NCBI RefSeq assembly: GCF_958979055.1
Contig: NC_084886.1
Location: 53,055,102 to 53,119,101, forward strand
Reading direction: 5' to 3'
Origin: Alnus glutinosa
Taxonomy: Eukaryota; Streptophyta; Magnoliopsida; Fagales; Betulaceae
DNA: 64,000 nt
Shown here piece after piece: positions 20,477 through 31,045 of the stretch; positions within the stretch are counted from its first letter, which is position 1; each line of letters opens with the position of its first letter. The position numbers were made by a program, and so were the translations under genes. Below the pieces are notes generated by a model. It saw nothing but the letters and a program-made list of their open reading frames with translations, made no database searches and was not told where the DNA came from.

Positions 20477-23392
20477 ATGGCAGCTGAACTTGGGCAAAAG
20501 GAGGAAACGAAGAATGTGAAAATCACTGCCAAAACCCATGTCAAGCTCAACAAGAAACTCGGAAGAAGGGAATGTCAGTTGGTAACATTTGATCTTCCAT
20601 ACTTGGCTTTCTACTACAACCAAAAGTTGCTGTTTTACAGAGGGAGTGACTTTGAGGAGATGGTGGGGAAATTGAAAGACGGGCTAGCCGTCGTTTTGGA
20701 AGACTTCTATCAGCTCGCCGGGAGGCTAGGCAAAGATGACGAGGGGGTCTTTAGGGTGGAGTATGACGATGAAATGGACGGCGTGGAGGTGGCGGAGGCC
20801 ATCGCTGAGGGGATCGAAATAGCTGATCTGACGGTCGAGGAGGTCACCACCACTTTGAAGGAGTTCACACCCTACAATGGGGTCTTGAACTTGGAGGGGC
20901 TCCGTAGGCCTCTGTTAGCAGTGCAGGTAACACCTTGGAATTTCATGCAAATCCATCTTCTTCTTTTTTTTCTTTCTTCTCACAATTTCAACGAAACTAT
21001 TTTATGATCATTCCTTTTATGATTGGGTTAACTTTAACTTAAGAGAAATGTTATTGAGCGAAGTGCATAATTAATTAGGAGTGTTACATGCTAAACAGAA
21101 AAGTCAGCTCTTGAATTTTTATCTTATTTTCACAAGATGTTTCTGGTTTCAAGGTAGATTTTCATTACTAGATTCCAATTGTAACATAGAATTAAGCTCA
21201 ACCACCCCCTTCCCAACTATAATGATGGAGTTGTTAGACGTATTTATGGGGGTGCAACGAGCTTGTCAGTGATTATGGCAACTGATTCATGGCCATTAAA
21301 TTATGAAACAAACATGATGCAACGGGTACTTAAACATGTGATTTAGTCATCGATCAGTCTCTTTTTTGTTCTTGTCAAGTGATGAAATTAAACATTGGCT
21401 ATGATAAAAAAATTTTCTGAATAAAAGAAAAGGTGAGGAATATAAAAGCCTTGGTAGCATCTTGTTGGGCCTCCTTGGGTATTTAGTGATCCATTTAAAA
21501 GTGGTAATAAGAAATTGTCACTCAATTTAAGACTTTCTTGCCCCACATTTATGAGGCTCTTGCGTTTCATAAATAAGGTGCATGTGTGTTTGATGGATAC
21601 GGAAGCTCACAGATAGGACCACATGATCAAATGCACATTGAGTTGTCTAATAATTTATCTAATTAGGTCGATTTTATAAATGGCCTTTTATAATTATTTG
21701 TCCGAATTTTTTTAAATTTGAACAAATAATTTAAAAATATCCTAATCCGTTTTTAATCACCATTACTGCCATTTTATTATTCAAGTAAAATGTTTATACT
21801 CTTCCTTTTTATTTTCTTGGGCTCTAATCTTAATGAGGTAAGGTGCTTTTAGTAAAATTCAGCATTTTACACTTCTGTTAACTCTTCTTTTCTTATCTGC
21901 ATTTCTCATCTTAAAATATTTTCAACAAAATTATTTTTTGAAAAATTGTTTTTTTTTTTAAAAAAAAAATATTTTACAACGTTTAGCTTATACGAAATAA
22001 ATTATGAAAGGCGAAAATCAGAGTCTGGCAACTGCTACCGAAATCCGACAACGTCTGGTCGCCGTTGCTAGATTCCAACGAGCAAGTTTGGTCGGATTCT
22101 AGCCGGATTCGGCAACAGTGGTTGGATGTCGCGAAATTCGGGTGTCAGCAATTCCGGTAGCCGGACGTGCTGGATTCCCTTAAAACGTTGGTCTGTTGGA
22201 CACACTACCAGCGGTCCAATCATATTAACCTTTTTTTCTTTTTTTTCTTTTTTTTTTTTATGAATAATCATATTGACCTTCAATTCTTTTGAAGCATAAA
22301 TAATTATATAGTTAAATTACATTTCAGTCCTCAAAATTTCAAGGTATTGTCAATTTCATTCTTGGAGTTTGAATTTGATCCTAAACTAAAGCTTTATATG
22401 TTAATTTCTCCCTGAGTTGTTAATTGTTATATATAAAACATCCATGTGAGTTTGACTGTTGGGCAGCCCCAGTAACACGTATCTTTCGTCATTGACATTT
22501 ATAGTTAACCAAGCTGAAAGACGGACTCGCAATGGGGATGGCATTCAACCACGCGATCATCGATGGGACTTCCACGTGGCACTTCATGAGCTCATGGGCC
22601 GAGATCTGCGGAGGGGCCCACTCCATCTCGGTCCCACCCTTCCTCGACCGCACTAAAGCCCGCAGCACCCGCGTGAAGCTCGACCTCTCGCTCCCCTCCA
22701 CGCCACTCGCTTCATCCAACGGCGACGCAAAGCTCCCTCCACAACTCAGGGAGAAGATCTTCAGGTTCTCCGAGGCTGCCATCGACAAGATCAAGTCAAA
22801 TGTCAACGCAAACCCTCCCTCATCGGACGGCTCAAAACCATTCTCCACATTCCAATCACTCTCCGTCCATATCTGGCGCCACGTAACCCATGCACGTGAA
22901 CTGAAGCCCGAAGACTACACCGTCTTCACCGTCTTCGCGGATTGCCGGAAACGGGTGGAGCCTCCGATGCCGGAGAGCTACTTCGGTAACCTAATCCAAG
23001 CAGTGTTCACAGTAACGGCTGCCGGGTTGTTATCGGCGAACCCGCCAGAGTTTGGTGCGTCAATGATTCAGAAAGCGATAGAAATGCACAACGCGAAGAC
23101 GATTGAGGAGCGCAACAAAGAGTGGGAGAAGTCACCGAAGATCTTCGAGTTTAAGGATGCGGGAGTGAACTGCGTGGCGGTGGGGAGCTCACCGAGGTTC
23201 AAGGTGTACGAGGTGGATTTTGGGTGGGGGAAGCCGGAGAGTGTGAGGAGTGGGTCGAACAACAGGTTTGACGGGATGGTGTCCATGTACCAGGGGAAGA
23301 GTGGTGGGAGGAGCATCGATGTGGAGATTAGCTTGGAGGCTGTGGCTATGGAGAGGCTGGAGAAGGACAAGGAGTTTCTTATGGAGATGTAA
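20477..23392 (+). CDS. DCR: BAHD acyltransferase, DCR type (cutin/cuticle)
   Basis: Two exons, 20477-20926 and 22505-23392, joined in phase 0 by a 1578-bp intron (GTAACA donor, TTATAG acceptor), encode 445 residues. BAHD hallmarks are the active-site HxxxD, seen as NHAIIDG with H166 and D170, and the structural DFGWG at 388-392. The first residue of the usual HH pair is Asn, but the catalytic His is kept. Long stretches (QLVTFDLPYLAFYYNQKLLF, YNGVLNLEGL, TSTWHFMSSWAEIC) match my memory of DEFECTIVE IN CUTICULAR RIDGES proteins. DCR is a cytosolic acyl-CoA-dependent acyltransferase needed for cutin with 9(10),16-dihydroxy-hexadecanoic acid and for epidermal differentiation (family knowledge). 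The splice sites restore the family sequence AVQ-LTKLKDGLAMG exactly. Confidence 0.93.
20927..22504 (+). other. Intron of the DCR-type gene with a repeat insertion
   Basis: The intron is AT-rich. At about 21900-22200 it carries a block with T/A runs and CCGG-type words (GCCGGATTC, CCGGTAGCCGG) akin to 14810-15345, followed by a pyrimidine run. No coding exon is seen inside: the flanking exons already join without a gap. Confidence 0.6.
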
Positions 23393-23442
23393 TTTAATTA
23401 AAATATGCATAATGCATGTATTTAATTAATTGTATTTGAATT

Positions 23443-23473
<31 letters not shown>

Positions 23474-23967
23474 AGTACGTACTAAGCTATAGGGCCTAGC
23501 CTAGGGGTCGGGGGTTGACAGAAACTGCCGTTGTGATTTTAGTTTTCATGCAGGAGTTGGTAGGTGAAAATTCTAAAATCAGAATAGCGGTGATATCATT
23601 ATCATAATGCTAAGCAAAAGTGTTGAGATTGTAAGGTGTGTTTGGGCTTGCTTCTTTTCTTTTCTTTTCTTTTCTTTTTTTTTCTTTTCACATGCCGTTT
23701 CCTTTGGGCTTGTGATATGTATATTTTATATGTGTGCTTTTCTTGATTCGAATGGGTGGGCCATTGGGCCTTCTGGAGCCTTATCTTCCAATTGCTGTAG
23801 TCTGCGTGCTTCATTAGTGGGTAATTAAATAAAAAATAAAAAAATAAAAAGTAAAAGAGAGTTAATGTTATCAGATATATATGTATTGGTATGAATCATA
23901 ATGTTAAATGCAATATTTAATTTGTTGGGCAATAATAGGCTTCATAAAGAGTCGATTATTTTTTCAT
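23393..23967. other. 3' flank of the DCR-type gene
   Basis: Probable 3' UTR, then a GAA microsatellite at about 23444-23474 and a TTTTC run at 23653-23690. No gene is seen. Confidence 0.5.
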
Positions 23968-24208
23968 TCAAGAGCGCATGGACAGAGCTTTAGCCACAGA
24001 GGGATGGTGTTCATGGTTTTTGGAGGTTGTTGTGGAGGTATTACCCGCACTGAGTTCAGACCATTGCCCCCTGTGGATTCATTTTAAACCGGTGGCAGTT
24101 ACTTATAAGGGAGCCATTCCCTTTCGGTACGAGGCATTATGGAATCTTGACGAAGAGTATGGGAATGTTGTTAATAATACATGGTCCCGAGGGGGAAACG
24201 CAAACTTG
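23968..24208 (+). mobile_element. LINE fragment, endonuclease C-terminus
   Basis: The plus-strand frame reads ERMDRALATEGWCSWF ... LPALSSDHCPLWIHF, the conserved end of the plant LINE (L1 type) AP endonuclease domain with the catalytic SDHCP motif. It then reads FRYEALWNLDEEYGNVVNNTW, the usual following linker. The element is interrupted at about 24208 by a 2.3-kb insertion and resumes at 26539. Confidence 0.88.
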
Positions 24209-26538
24209 AGTGCTAAAAACATTTAAATGAAAGTGTACATTTACAACATATAGATTGTAACTTCATATTTTATTATTCATGCCTATTAATAATTATTTTA
24301 CAATGCCATGAACTTCAAAAATGAACATACTATATAATATAAAGGTTTAATCGGTCCACAACGATCGATTGCTCTTAGCGAGGTCTACGCCATTACAAAG
24401 AAATGACATCGTCTTAGTGGATTATCTCAAAAGATTTGAGGGAAAATTGGTGAGTTCGACAACTCAGTAAGAAAATTACAACAGCAATGAAGTAAAACAT
24501 GCTATAATTAACAATTAAAATATAAATTAAAAATAAATGAACAAAGAACATGAATAATGGCATAAGAAATTTATAAATGATCAAGTAAATTCTTTTCATT
24601 TATTTTCTCTTAAAACTGTAACTGTTGTTTACCCCTTTATAGACTCTGTACCGCTATTATCCGTGAGCGGAGCACGTTGGCTTTTGTCCCAATAACCTAT
24701 AGACTCAGCCTGTCGTCACTGGGGAGAGTCGCCGAGTTGAGGAACTTCCCTAGGTGAAGGCCAACCCCGGCCAGTAACACACACCTTCGCGTAACCGTCA
24801 TTCGGTGTGCTTGCCATGCTACCCTATATGGTACCGATCATAACTGTAATAGTATCTTAGGGTTAAACACTTGCTGCACATGAACGTTTTCTGTAATTCT
24901 GTACACTTTACTATAACTGTACACTTTACTTTAAAACTGTAAGAGCCATTTTCATAACTATAGTCATGTGCGGATTTTAAACTTTAGATGCTCTTTTCAT
25001 TCAATACTATATTCATGTGTAAATAATAAACTCTGGAATGCTCTTTAATCATAACTTTGAAATGCTCTTATTCATAACAGTAAATATGCATAATCCATAA
25101 CTTTGAAGTGCTCTTAATCATAACTATAATATGCATAAATCATAACTTTAAAATGCTCTTAATCATAACTGTAATTTATGCACAATATCTCATGAATAAT
25201 AACTTATGAGCAGTAAAAGCTTGACATTGAAATAATTAAAATCACGTGAGTAAATGCTTCGTAAAATTTTTCAACACTTTCTCAAAAGATTTGTAATAAA
25301 ATTTTGTTGTGGGTTTTTCAGTGTTGTATTCCCTTACCTGGACTGTCATTAGCGTCAAAGTCGACCTTCTACCTAAATAAATTGCAATAATAAGTTTAGA
25401 GAAATATTATGAGATTTGAAGCCTAAAACTTAAACTAAGGTATCCTATCACATGTAACCATAGATCTCCAAATTATACTACTTAGTAGACTAAATCATTA
25501 ACATTCTAGGAATTTCAATATGAACTCATTCGGCCTAAACCACATAAAATCCCCTCCAAAACAGTAACTCTCTTGAATCACCTAATCATTAGTCTAATAC
25601 TCCATACTCCAAACAAACCAATTTTAGTAAAATTGTCATTATAAAAGCTTTAACATTAAAAATCATATATATATTATTTTTATATCAAATAAACATAATA
25701 GCTTACCAAATACAAATAATGAATTTTATATTTCAAAACAAATTAATAGAATAAGAACCTTATTTTATTCTATAAAATTCGAGCAGAATAACGGTATTAG
25801 TATTAATAATGTCTAAAAATATTTTAAAATATTTGGGCAGCGTAACGGCGCTTTCTAAAATATTTATTTTTACTCGGGCATCACAACGGCGTGATTTATT
25901 ACTTAAATACGATGGTGAGGTGGCTGGACCTTGTGAATCAGCCACCTCACCATCAGATGCCCAAGTTGGCTGCATCTGATGGTGAGGTGGCTGATTCACA
26001 AGGTTCTCCATGGAAGCTTCTCAAAATATCTCTAACTTGTATTTAAGCTTCTAACTAAACTGAACCAATTCGTTTCTTTTGTTTCAATTGAAGGTGGAAT
26101 GGGCTGGAGTGTGAACATGGGCTTATATGTGAGGGATGGGCTGGTATGTGGACTGGGTTTGTGGATAGAACAACAAATAGGCTGGGCCAAGTTCAAATAT
26201 ATGCCCACTAATTATTAATGTTAATTTTCGTTTGAATTAAGGGTAGTATTTTTTGTGAGTGTTTTCATACTCTTAACGAAGTCCAAAAATTATGAAATTT
26301 GGAGGGTAGCTAAAGGACTTCGAAACAAGCGTTCTGGCTTTTGAATCGACAAAAACAAAGTTCGTTTGACCCTATTTTCGTTATTCCAAAGTTTCAGTTC
26401 CGTTTGAACTTTTATTAAACTAAAACTATAAACGCTCATTAATAAATGAATATTTATTTTCATAAATATTCATATTTATTCTTTTGCCTTATTATTAGGT
26501 CTTAAATCATATTTTAAGATATCTTAAAATACGGGGTG
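24209..26538. mobile_element. LTR-type insertion inside the LINE, probably a solo LTR
   Basis: About 2.3 kb of non-coding DNA separates two halves of one LINE. The left edge begins TGCTAAAAAC (or TGAGTGC) and the right edge ends GGGGTGTTACA, so TG...CA limits are possible. Composition, length and the end sequence fit a long LTR of the Ty3/gypsy superfamily. I found no clear target duplication, so the limits are inferred from the LINE breakpoints. No internal genes are visible. A 33-bp perfect hairpin lies within it at 25928-26004. Confidence 0.55.
25928..26004. repeat. Perfect 33-bp inverted repeat (hairpin)
   Basis: Left arm 25928-25960 and right arm 25972-26004 are exact reverse complements with an 11-base loop (CCAAGTTGGCT) that can itself pair in part. 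A third, partial copy of the right-arm sequence (GATGGTGAGGTGGCTG) lies immediately upstream at 25911-25926. Confidence 0.95.
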
Positions 26539-27011
26539 TTACAGGAGGCTTCTGTAAACTCTTTGACCGGAGCTACTAATCGACTTGAGGCCTGTAAGCT
26601 AGCACTCCGATCTTGGAGTAGAGAGAAGTTTGGCGTAGGAGACAAGGATATAAAGGACAGAGAAACAATTGCAGCATGTACAAAGTCAGGGGAATCCGGG
26701 GCATATGCCGATCATTAAGGAGCTACAATTAAAAATCCATAGGCTTTTGGAAATGGAGGACCTAAAATGGAAGCAACGTGCCAAAAAGAAACTAATATAC
26801 GCAAGGAGATTGGAATACAAAATTCTTCCACGCATGGGCTTCCCAGTGAAGGAGGAGAAAATTTATAGAAAAAGTTCGAGATGCGGAGGGCAACCAGTGG
26901 TCCAAACCGGAGGATCTGGAAGGGGATTTTGTAAGTCATTTCCAAAAATTGTATTCTACGGAGAGCTCAATTGGTACTGTTGAATGCTTCTCGGCAGTTA
27001 TTCCTAAGGTG
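26539..27011 (+). mobile_element. LINE fragment, segment after the endonuclease
   Basis: It continues the LINE of 23968-24208 with ATNRLEACKLALRSWSREKFG and then, across frame breaks, the ELQLKIHRLLEMEDLKWKQRAK helix, a degenerate counterpart of the usual region before the reverse transcriptase, and a VRDAEGNQW-like and FVSHF-like stretch. It stops at about 27011, where a different repeat begins; reverse transcriptase is not present. Several frameshifts show that it is dead. Confidence 0.82.
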
Positions 27012-28020
27012 TCCTAGGTAGGAGTGAGCAAAACCCGAAGATACCTGCCCCGAACCGCAGTATCCGCCACGCCCCACCCCATCTAGCAGGAAAACTGCAC
27101 CTATGGTGAGGGCCATGGGCCTGTATTTAGGCCCCCCGCAAGGTGCGGTGCAGGCTGCAGGGGGGGCCATTTGAAAAAAGCCAGGGGACCTGCATCGCAT
27201 CGCCCCTACTTGCATGAATTATATATATAATTAAAAAAACCCTATCCCCCTTCCTTAACCCTAGCGTGCCAAAGTCGCACCCCCTCTTTTCATGTTTCTC
27301 TTCTTTTCGTCCTCTTCTAGTTCTTCCTCTTCCTCTTCTCTTCATCTTCCTCCTTTTCATCTTTGTTACTAACGAAGGAGGACGGCCGACTGGAGGAGGA
27401 CTGGAGCCTGGAGGATTTGTGAAAAGAAGAAAGGAAAAGAAGAGCCGAAGTTGAAACGGTGAAACCTAAAAGGAAAAGAAGAGACTTAGAGACCAGTGGA
27501 CCATGTGTCGCATGCAGGTTGTAGTATTTTTTAAAGTGTGATACAACTATTAGTCATTACACTCCCTATTCCAAACGGTGTATTTAGCCTAAATACTCAT
27601 ACGATGCGTTTAGCCTAAATACTAAAAACGCAATACCCCAGAAAAAAAAAATCCTAAGTTCTTCATCTTCCCTTTTTTGGGGAGGCTGTGTGGCCACCCG
27701 GCCACCTCAGGGGGCGGCTGCCACCACCCCCTTTTCCTTCAGTTTTTTTTTTTTTTTTTTTTTTTTTAAGATGAGGATATTTAGGTCATTTTTGAAATTG
27801 AGTTAGGGCATTTAAGTCTTTGCATGAATTAGACTGACGGAATGGGGCAAAGTATGTAAAGATGGTAGTTTGATGCTCTTTTTTGGTCGAAGTGGTAGTT
27901 CGTAGGGGCAAAATGACACAGGCTGATAGTTCATAGGGGAAAAAGGTAATTACCCCTTAATGTTTAAATTGAAACTAAGTACCAGCCACGCCACTTTAAT
28001 TTAACCATCAACCCACTTTA
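27012..28020. other. Mixed repeats, no gene seen
   Basis: The start (TAGGAGTGAGCAAAACCCG) looks like the left end of a hAT-type element, but no matching right end was found. A GC-rich stretch (27050-27190) and C/T-rich and A/G-rich stretches (27290-27480) follow. At 27650-27960 there is a second repeat with GGCCACC words, a poly(T) run (27747-27770) and a right end with GTAATTACCCC. Confidence 0.45.
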
Positions 28021-28089
28021 ATTAAACCATCAATAGGAAGATTAAATTCTTCAACAACCTGCAGAGATTCAATTCTTCAACAAGCAATA

Positions 28090-28425
28090 GTATTGCATAT
28101 TTATCTATAATTGTAGTCTGACAGTTTTCTTCCCATGATCCCGTCCATTTCTGGCTTCCACCAATGCTGGCCTGCGATGATGACTCGGCATGTGGATCAG
28201 AGCATGGTAAATTAGTCTGACACCGTAGGCCAATTGCTCCACTAGTCGAATCAAGGCTGGGCGGGTTGCAAGTGTGTGTATAGGTGCATGTTCGGGTGTT
28301 CTTCAACAAATCATCAAGAAATGAATCAGCGAATTTTGAACCCTGAAAGTTGATAGATGAATCTGGATTTCACAATTGAATATTATTTGAAAGCTCTAAC
28401 TCCCCATCATCCGTGGTTTCTGTCA
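28090..28425 (-). pseudogene. F-group bZIP transcription factor fragment
   Basis: The minus-strand reading contains DDGELELSNNIQL, a stop, then NPDSSINFQG, FADSFLDDLLKNTRTCTY and THTCNPPSLD. This is the N-terminal His/Cys-rich signature of group F bZIPs (bZIP19/23/24: zinc-deficiency and salt responses). It jumps straight to a C-terminal-like stretch (STSGAIGLRCQTNLPC, SSSQASIGG). The basic region and leucine zipper are missing, so it could not bind DNA as a bZIP. The in-frame stop and internal loss mark it as a dead fragment. Family assignment rests on the signature; the C-terminal match is from memory and less sure. Confidence 0.62.
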
Positions 28426-28852
28426 ATTGTCATGACTTTAAATGAAAACTATGTGCAGTCAAACAACTCCATATCTGCAACATCCAATTTTCAATTTTTG
28501 AAAAGGATAAGCACTAGAACTCCAACAAAGCAATAATCATTATGAAAATTCAGAATAATTTAAGTAGAATTGAAGCAAAATCACAAAGATTTCAACTTAA
28601 AAGAAGGAATCCGTGACAGCAGATAACACAATTCAAGTATATATGCAAAGAAGCACAACCTTCATAGCAAAATATCTTGGTTACACACAGCATTAATTGT
28701 CCTAATCAACAAATATTTTATAGCAAACAACTTGATTTTCATTTACCAATAAGGAGAGAAAGCTTGAGCTGAATTCATAAATGAGCGTCTCAGGTATTTC
28801 AACCAAAACAGAACTGTATTAGGATCTGCTTGAGCCCAGTATTAGGATCTAC

Positions 28853-29330
28853 TTTGTCTCCACCGGCACCGTAATGTCCACCCAGGAAATCGACCAAAAC
28901 TCCAAGCAAGAGAACAAAAACAACGGCGTTTATGAGAACGACAAAGGTAATCCCGAGTTAGGGCTCAGATTCAGCTCATCTACCTCCGGGTCAGGTCTAG
29001 GTTTCAATTCAAGCTCTAACGGGGTTTAATTGGGACGAAATGCTAACAGTTTCATTAACGGCGGCAACGAAAACAATTATGGCGAGATCAATTTCCTGCC
29101 GACGGCATTTGGGAGGAAGATAAAGGAGGGGGCGATGAGGGGAGAGAGGGAGGGAGCGGAAAGGACGAGATTGGATAAGGGGGAAAGAGTGAAACATCAA
29201 GGGTTTGTGGGTGAGAGTGATTTGGGAGTGTTCGAGAAGCACAGGGGATTGGGATGAACTTGCAGAGAAAATGGGGTACAAGGACGGTGGGCTTTGGAAG
29301 AATGTGATAGTGAGAGACGAAGGAAGTGCG
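28853..29330 (+). pseudogene. TFIP11/STIPL (G-patch splicing factor) fragment
   Basis: The plus strand encodes FVSTGTVMSTQEIDQNSK ... LGFNSSSNGV, a stop (TAA at about 29027-29029), then LGRNANSF, GEINFLPTAFGRKIKEGA, DLGVFEKH and a frameshifted but readable NLQRKMGYKDGGLWKN. This matches the TIP_N region through the first half of the G-patch of plant TFIP11-like proteins (STIPL1, a spliceosome disassembly factor). The sequence starts and ends abruptly inside the protein. The stop, a frameshift near 29245-29255 and lack of both ends make it a pseudogene fragment. A 12-bp direct repeat (GTATTAGGATCT, 28816 and 28839) sits at its left edge. Confidence 0.75.
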
Positions 29331-30110
29331 GAAGACGGAAGGCGCATGAAGTGAAAAGGAAATGGTATTTTATTGAATAGCGTAAGAGAAACAAGGGGTG
29401 GATTTAGAGAGAGTTTCTAACAAGAGGCAGTTTAGGGAAATTATAGAGAGCTCAATGCATGAGGTTTTTTGAGAACTTTCTCTAATATTTGACGAAAAGT
29501 TCAAATTGGAGAGTTTGACGTGGATGTTTTTAGACTTTATTCTCTTGGACCTACACAGGTAGCCTAAGGGAATTGAGAATTGTTGAAATGGAGGCCCATT
29601 TACTGCAGGACCTACAAGCCAGCAGCCCAATGGAAACCTCGTGCCCATAGGATCCGCACGCCAACAACCCCTGCTGGCCCAATACAAAGTTGGCCCAAAC
29701 GCAGCCTAAGGGGCAGCTAGTTCACTGAATCCCAGACTTACGTAAACGCGCATGTTCACAAGAGAAGAACCCATATCATGCAACTATTTTCTTTGAAAAG
29801 CAACGTGCACACCCACTTAGGGGAGAAAACCCAATAAATAAAGAATGATCCGTCAAACCCTCTCCAAAAAGCAAAAACTACAAAAAAGGAAGGTGGATCA
29901 CAAAGGAATGACAACATGATCGAAGGCTAAAATCAATGAGATACATCATACATGGCCAAAAAGGGACCCAACCCTATACAAGATCGATAAAGGACAAGAC
30001 ATACGTATGCTATCATGTACTTTTAAATATCTCTCTCTCACTCTCTTAAGTTCAATGTTTCCTAATTCTGTCATTGATTTTTGCATTAGATGTGGTGTTG
30101 CCACTCCCCT
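29331..30110. other. Intergenic, no gene seen
   Basis: No recognisable coding or repeat structure beyond short simple runs. Confidence 0.4.
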
Positions 30111-30123
30111 CATGGCGCGCCAC

Positions 30124-30652
30124 TTTTTCTTTTTCTTTTTTTAACAAAAAATTTGAGTATTTCATTAATTAAAGATCACGAGTATAAAGCTCTTATATCA
30201 TAAAGCATAAAACTCTACAAAATCATAGACACATGCTATAAGGTTACATAATCATAGATACAAACAAAATTCTTACAACAAAGTGCTATCTATGACTTTC
30301 ATCTTCCGGTAACCTTTGTACAAAAATAGTTAAAGAGCAAATATGCTTCGATCATACTAGATCTAAGACAAGGGTAGCAAAATACCCTACAAAAATTTAT
30401 TCAAACCAGATGTGAGAGATAACCTCTTACACCAATTTATCTAGGCCGTGAGAGATAACCTCTCACATCTGATTAATCTTCATCTCAAAGATCGCTCATG
30501 ATGGTATATCTAAAGAGAAAAAAACTTTGATTCAAAGGAAAAACACAACCAGCAAACAGCAGCAGTGGCTAAGGAGGAGATGAACAACACTTCACAGAAG
30601 TAGATGCACGAATGCATAGCAAAGTGGCCAAAATTGAAGATTTGGCGGAGCC
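30124..30652 (-). mobile_element. Poly(A)-tailed retroposon with 13-bp target duplication
   Basis: A pyrimidine run at 30124-30141 (an A-rich tail on the minus strand) marks one end. The insert is flanked by CATGGCGCGCCAC (30111-30123) and CATGGCGCACCAC (30653-30665), which agree at 12 of 13 positions. This is the pattern of LINE-mediated insertion. The body contains two copies of GAGAGATAACCTCT-like phrases but no recognised coding domain, so it may be a 5'-truncated LINE or a non-coding retroposon. Confidence 0.7.
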
Positions 30653-31045
30653 CATGGCGCACCACCCTGACTCTTTTGCTATTTTGTAGGATTCTGTGTC
30701 ATGGACTAAACGTGCATATATAGCAACTGTCGTATATTACGATGTCATGGCAGTAAAAATTAATCATCAAAATACTTGTAAAATAAATAAAATTAAAATT
30801 AAAATTAATTTTTAATGTCACGTTATCTTAATTGCATATCGATGTAATAATAACTTAAAAAAATAATAAAAGATGATAATTTGACGCGAAACCAATTATT
30901 ATTCTTATCTCAACAAAGAGAATACATAAATACTAACATGCATGACAGCAAATGTATTAACGTGGGTCGTCGGCCGGGTTTGATCCAATCGAAATGCAGT
31001 CCAATCATAATTGAGTATTGTTTTCCTGGAGCTACACCTTTTCCC

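Noticed and set aside
24209-26538. Host introns or a new gene between the two LINE pieces
   Set aside because: No open frame or splice-consistent coding sequence; the ends and composition fit an LTR-type insertion.
29009-29347. Minus-strand 112-codon frame over the STIPL fragment
   Set aside because: It is antisense to a recognisable dead G-patch fragment and is itself low-complexity.
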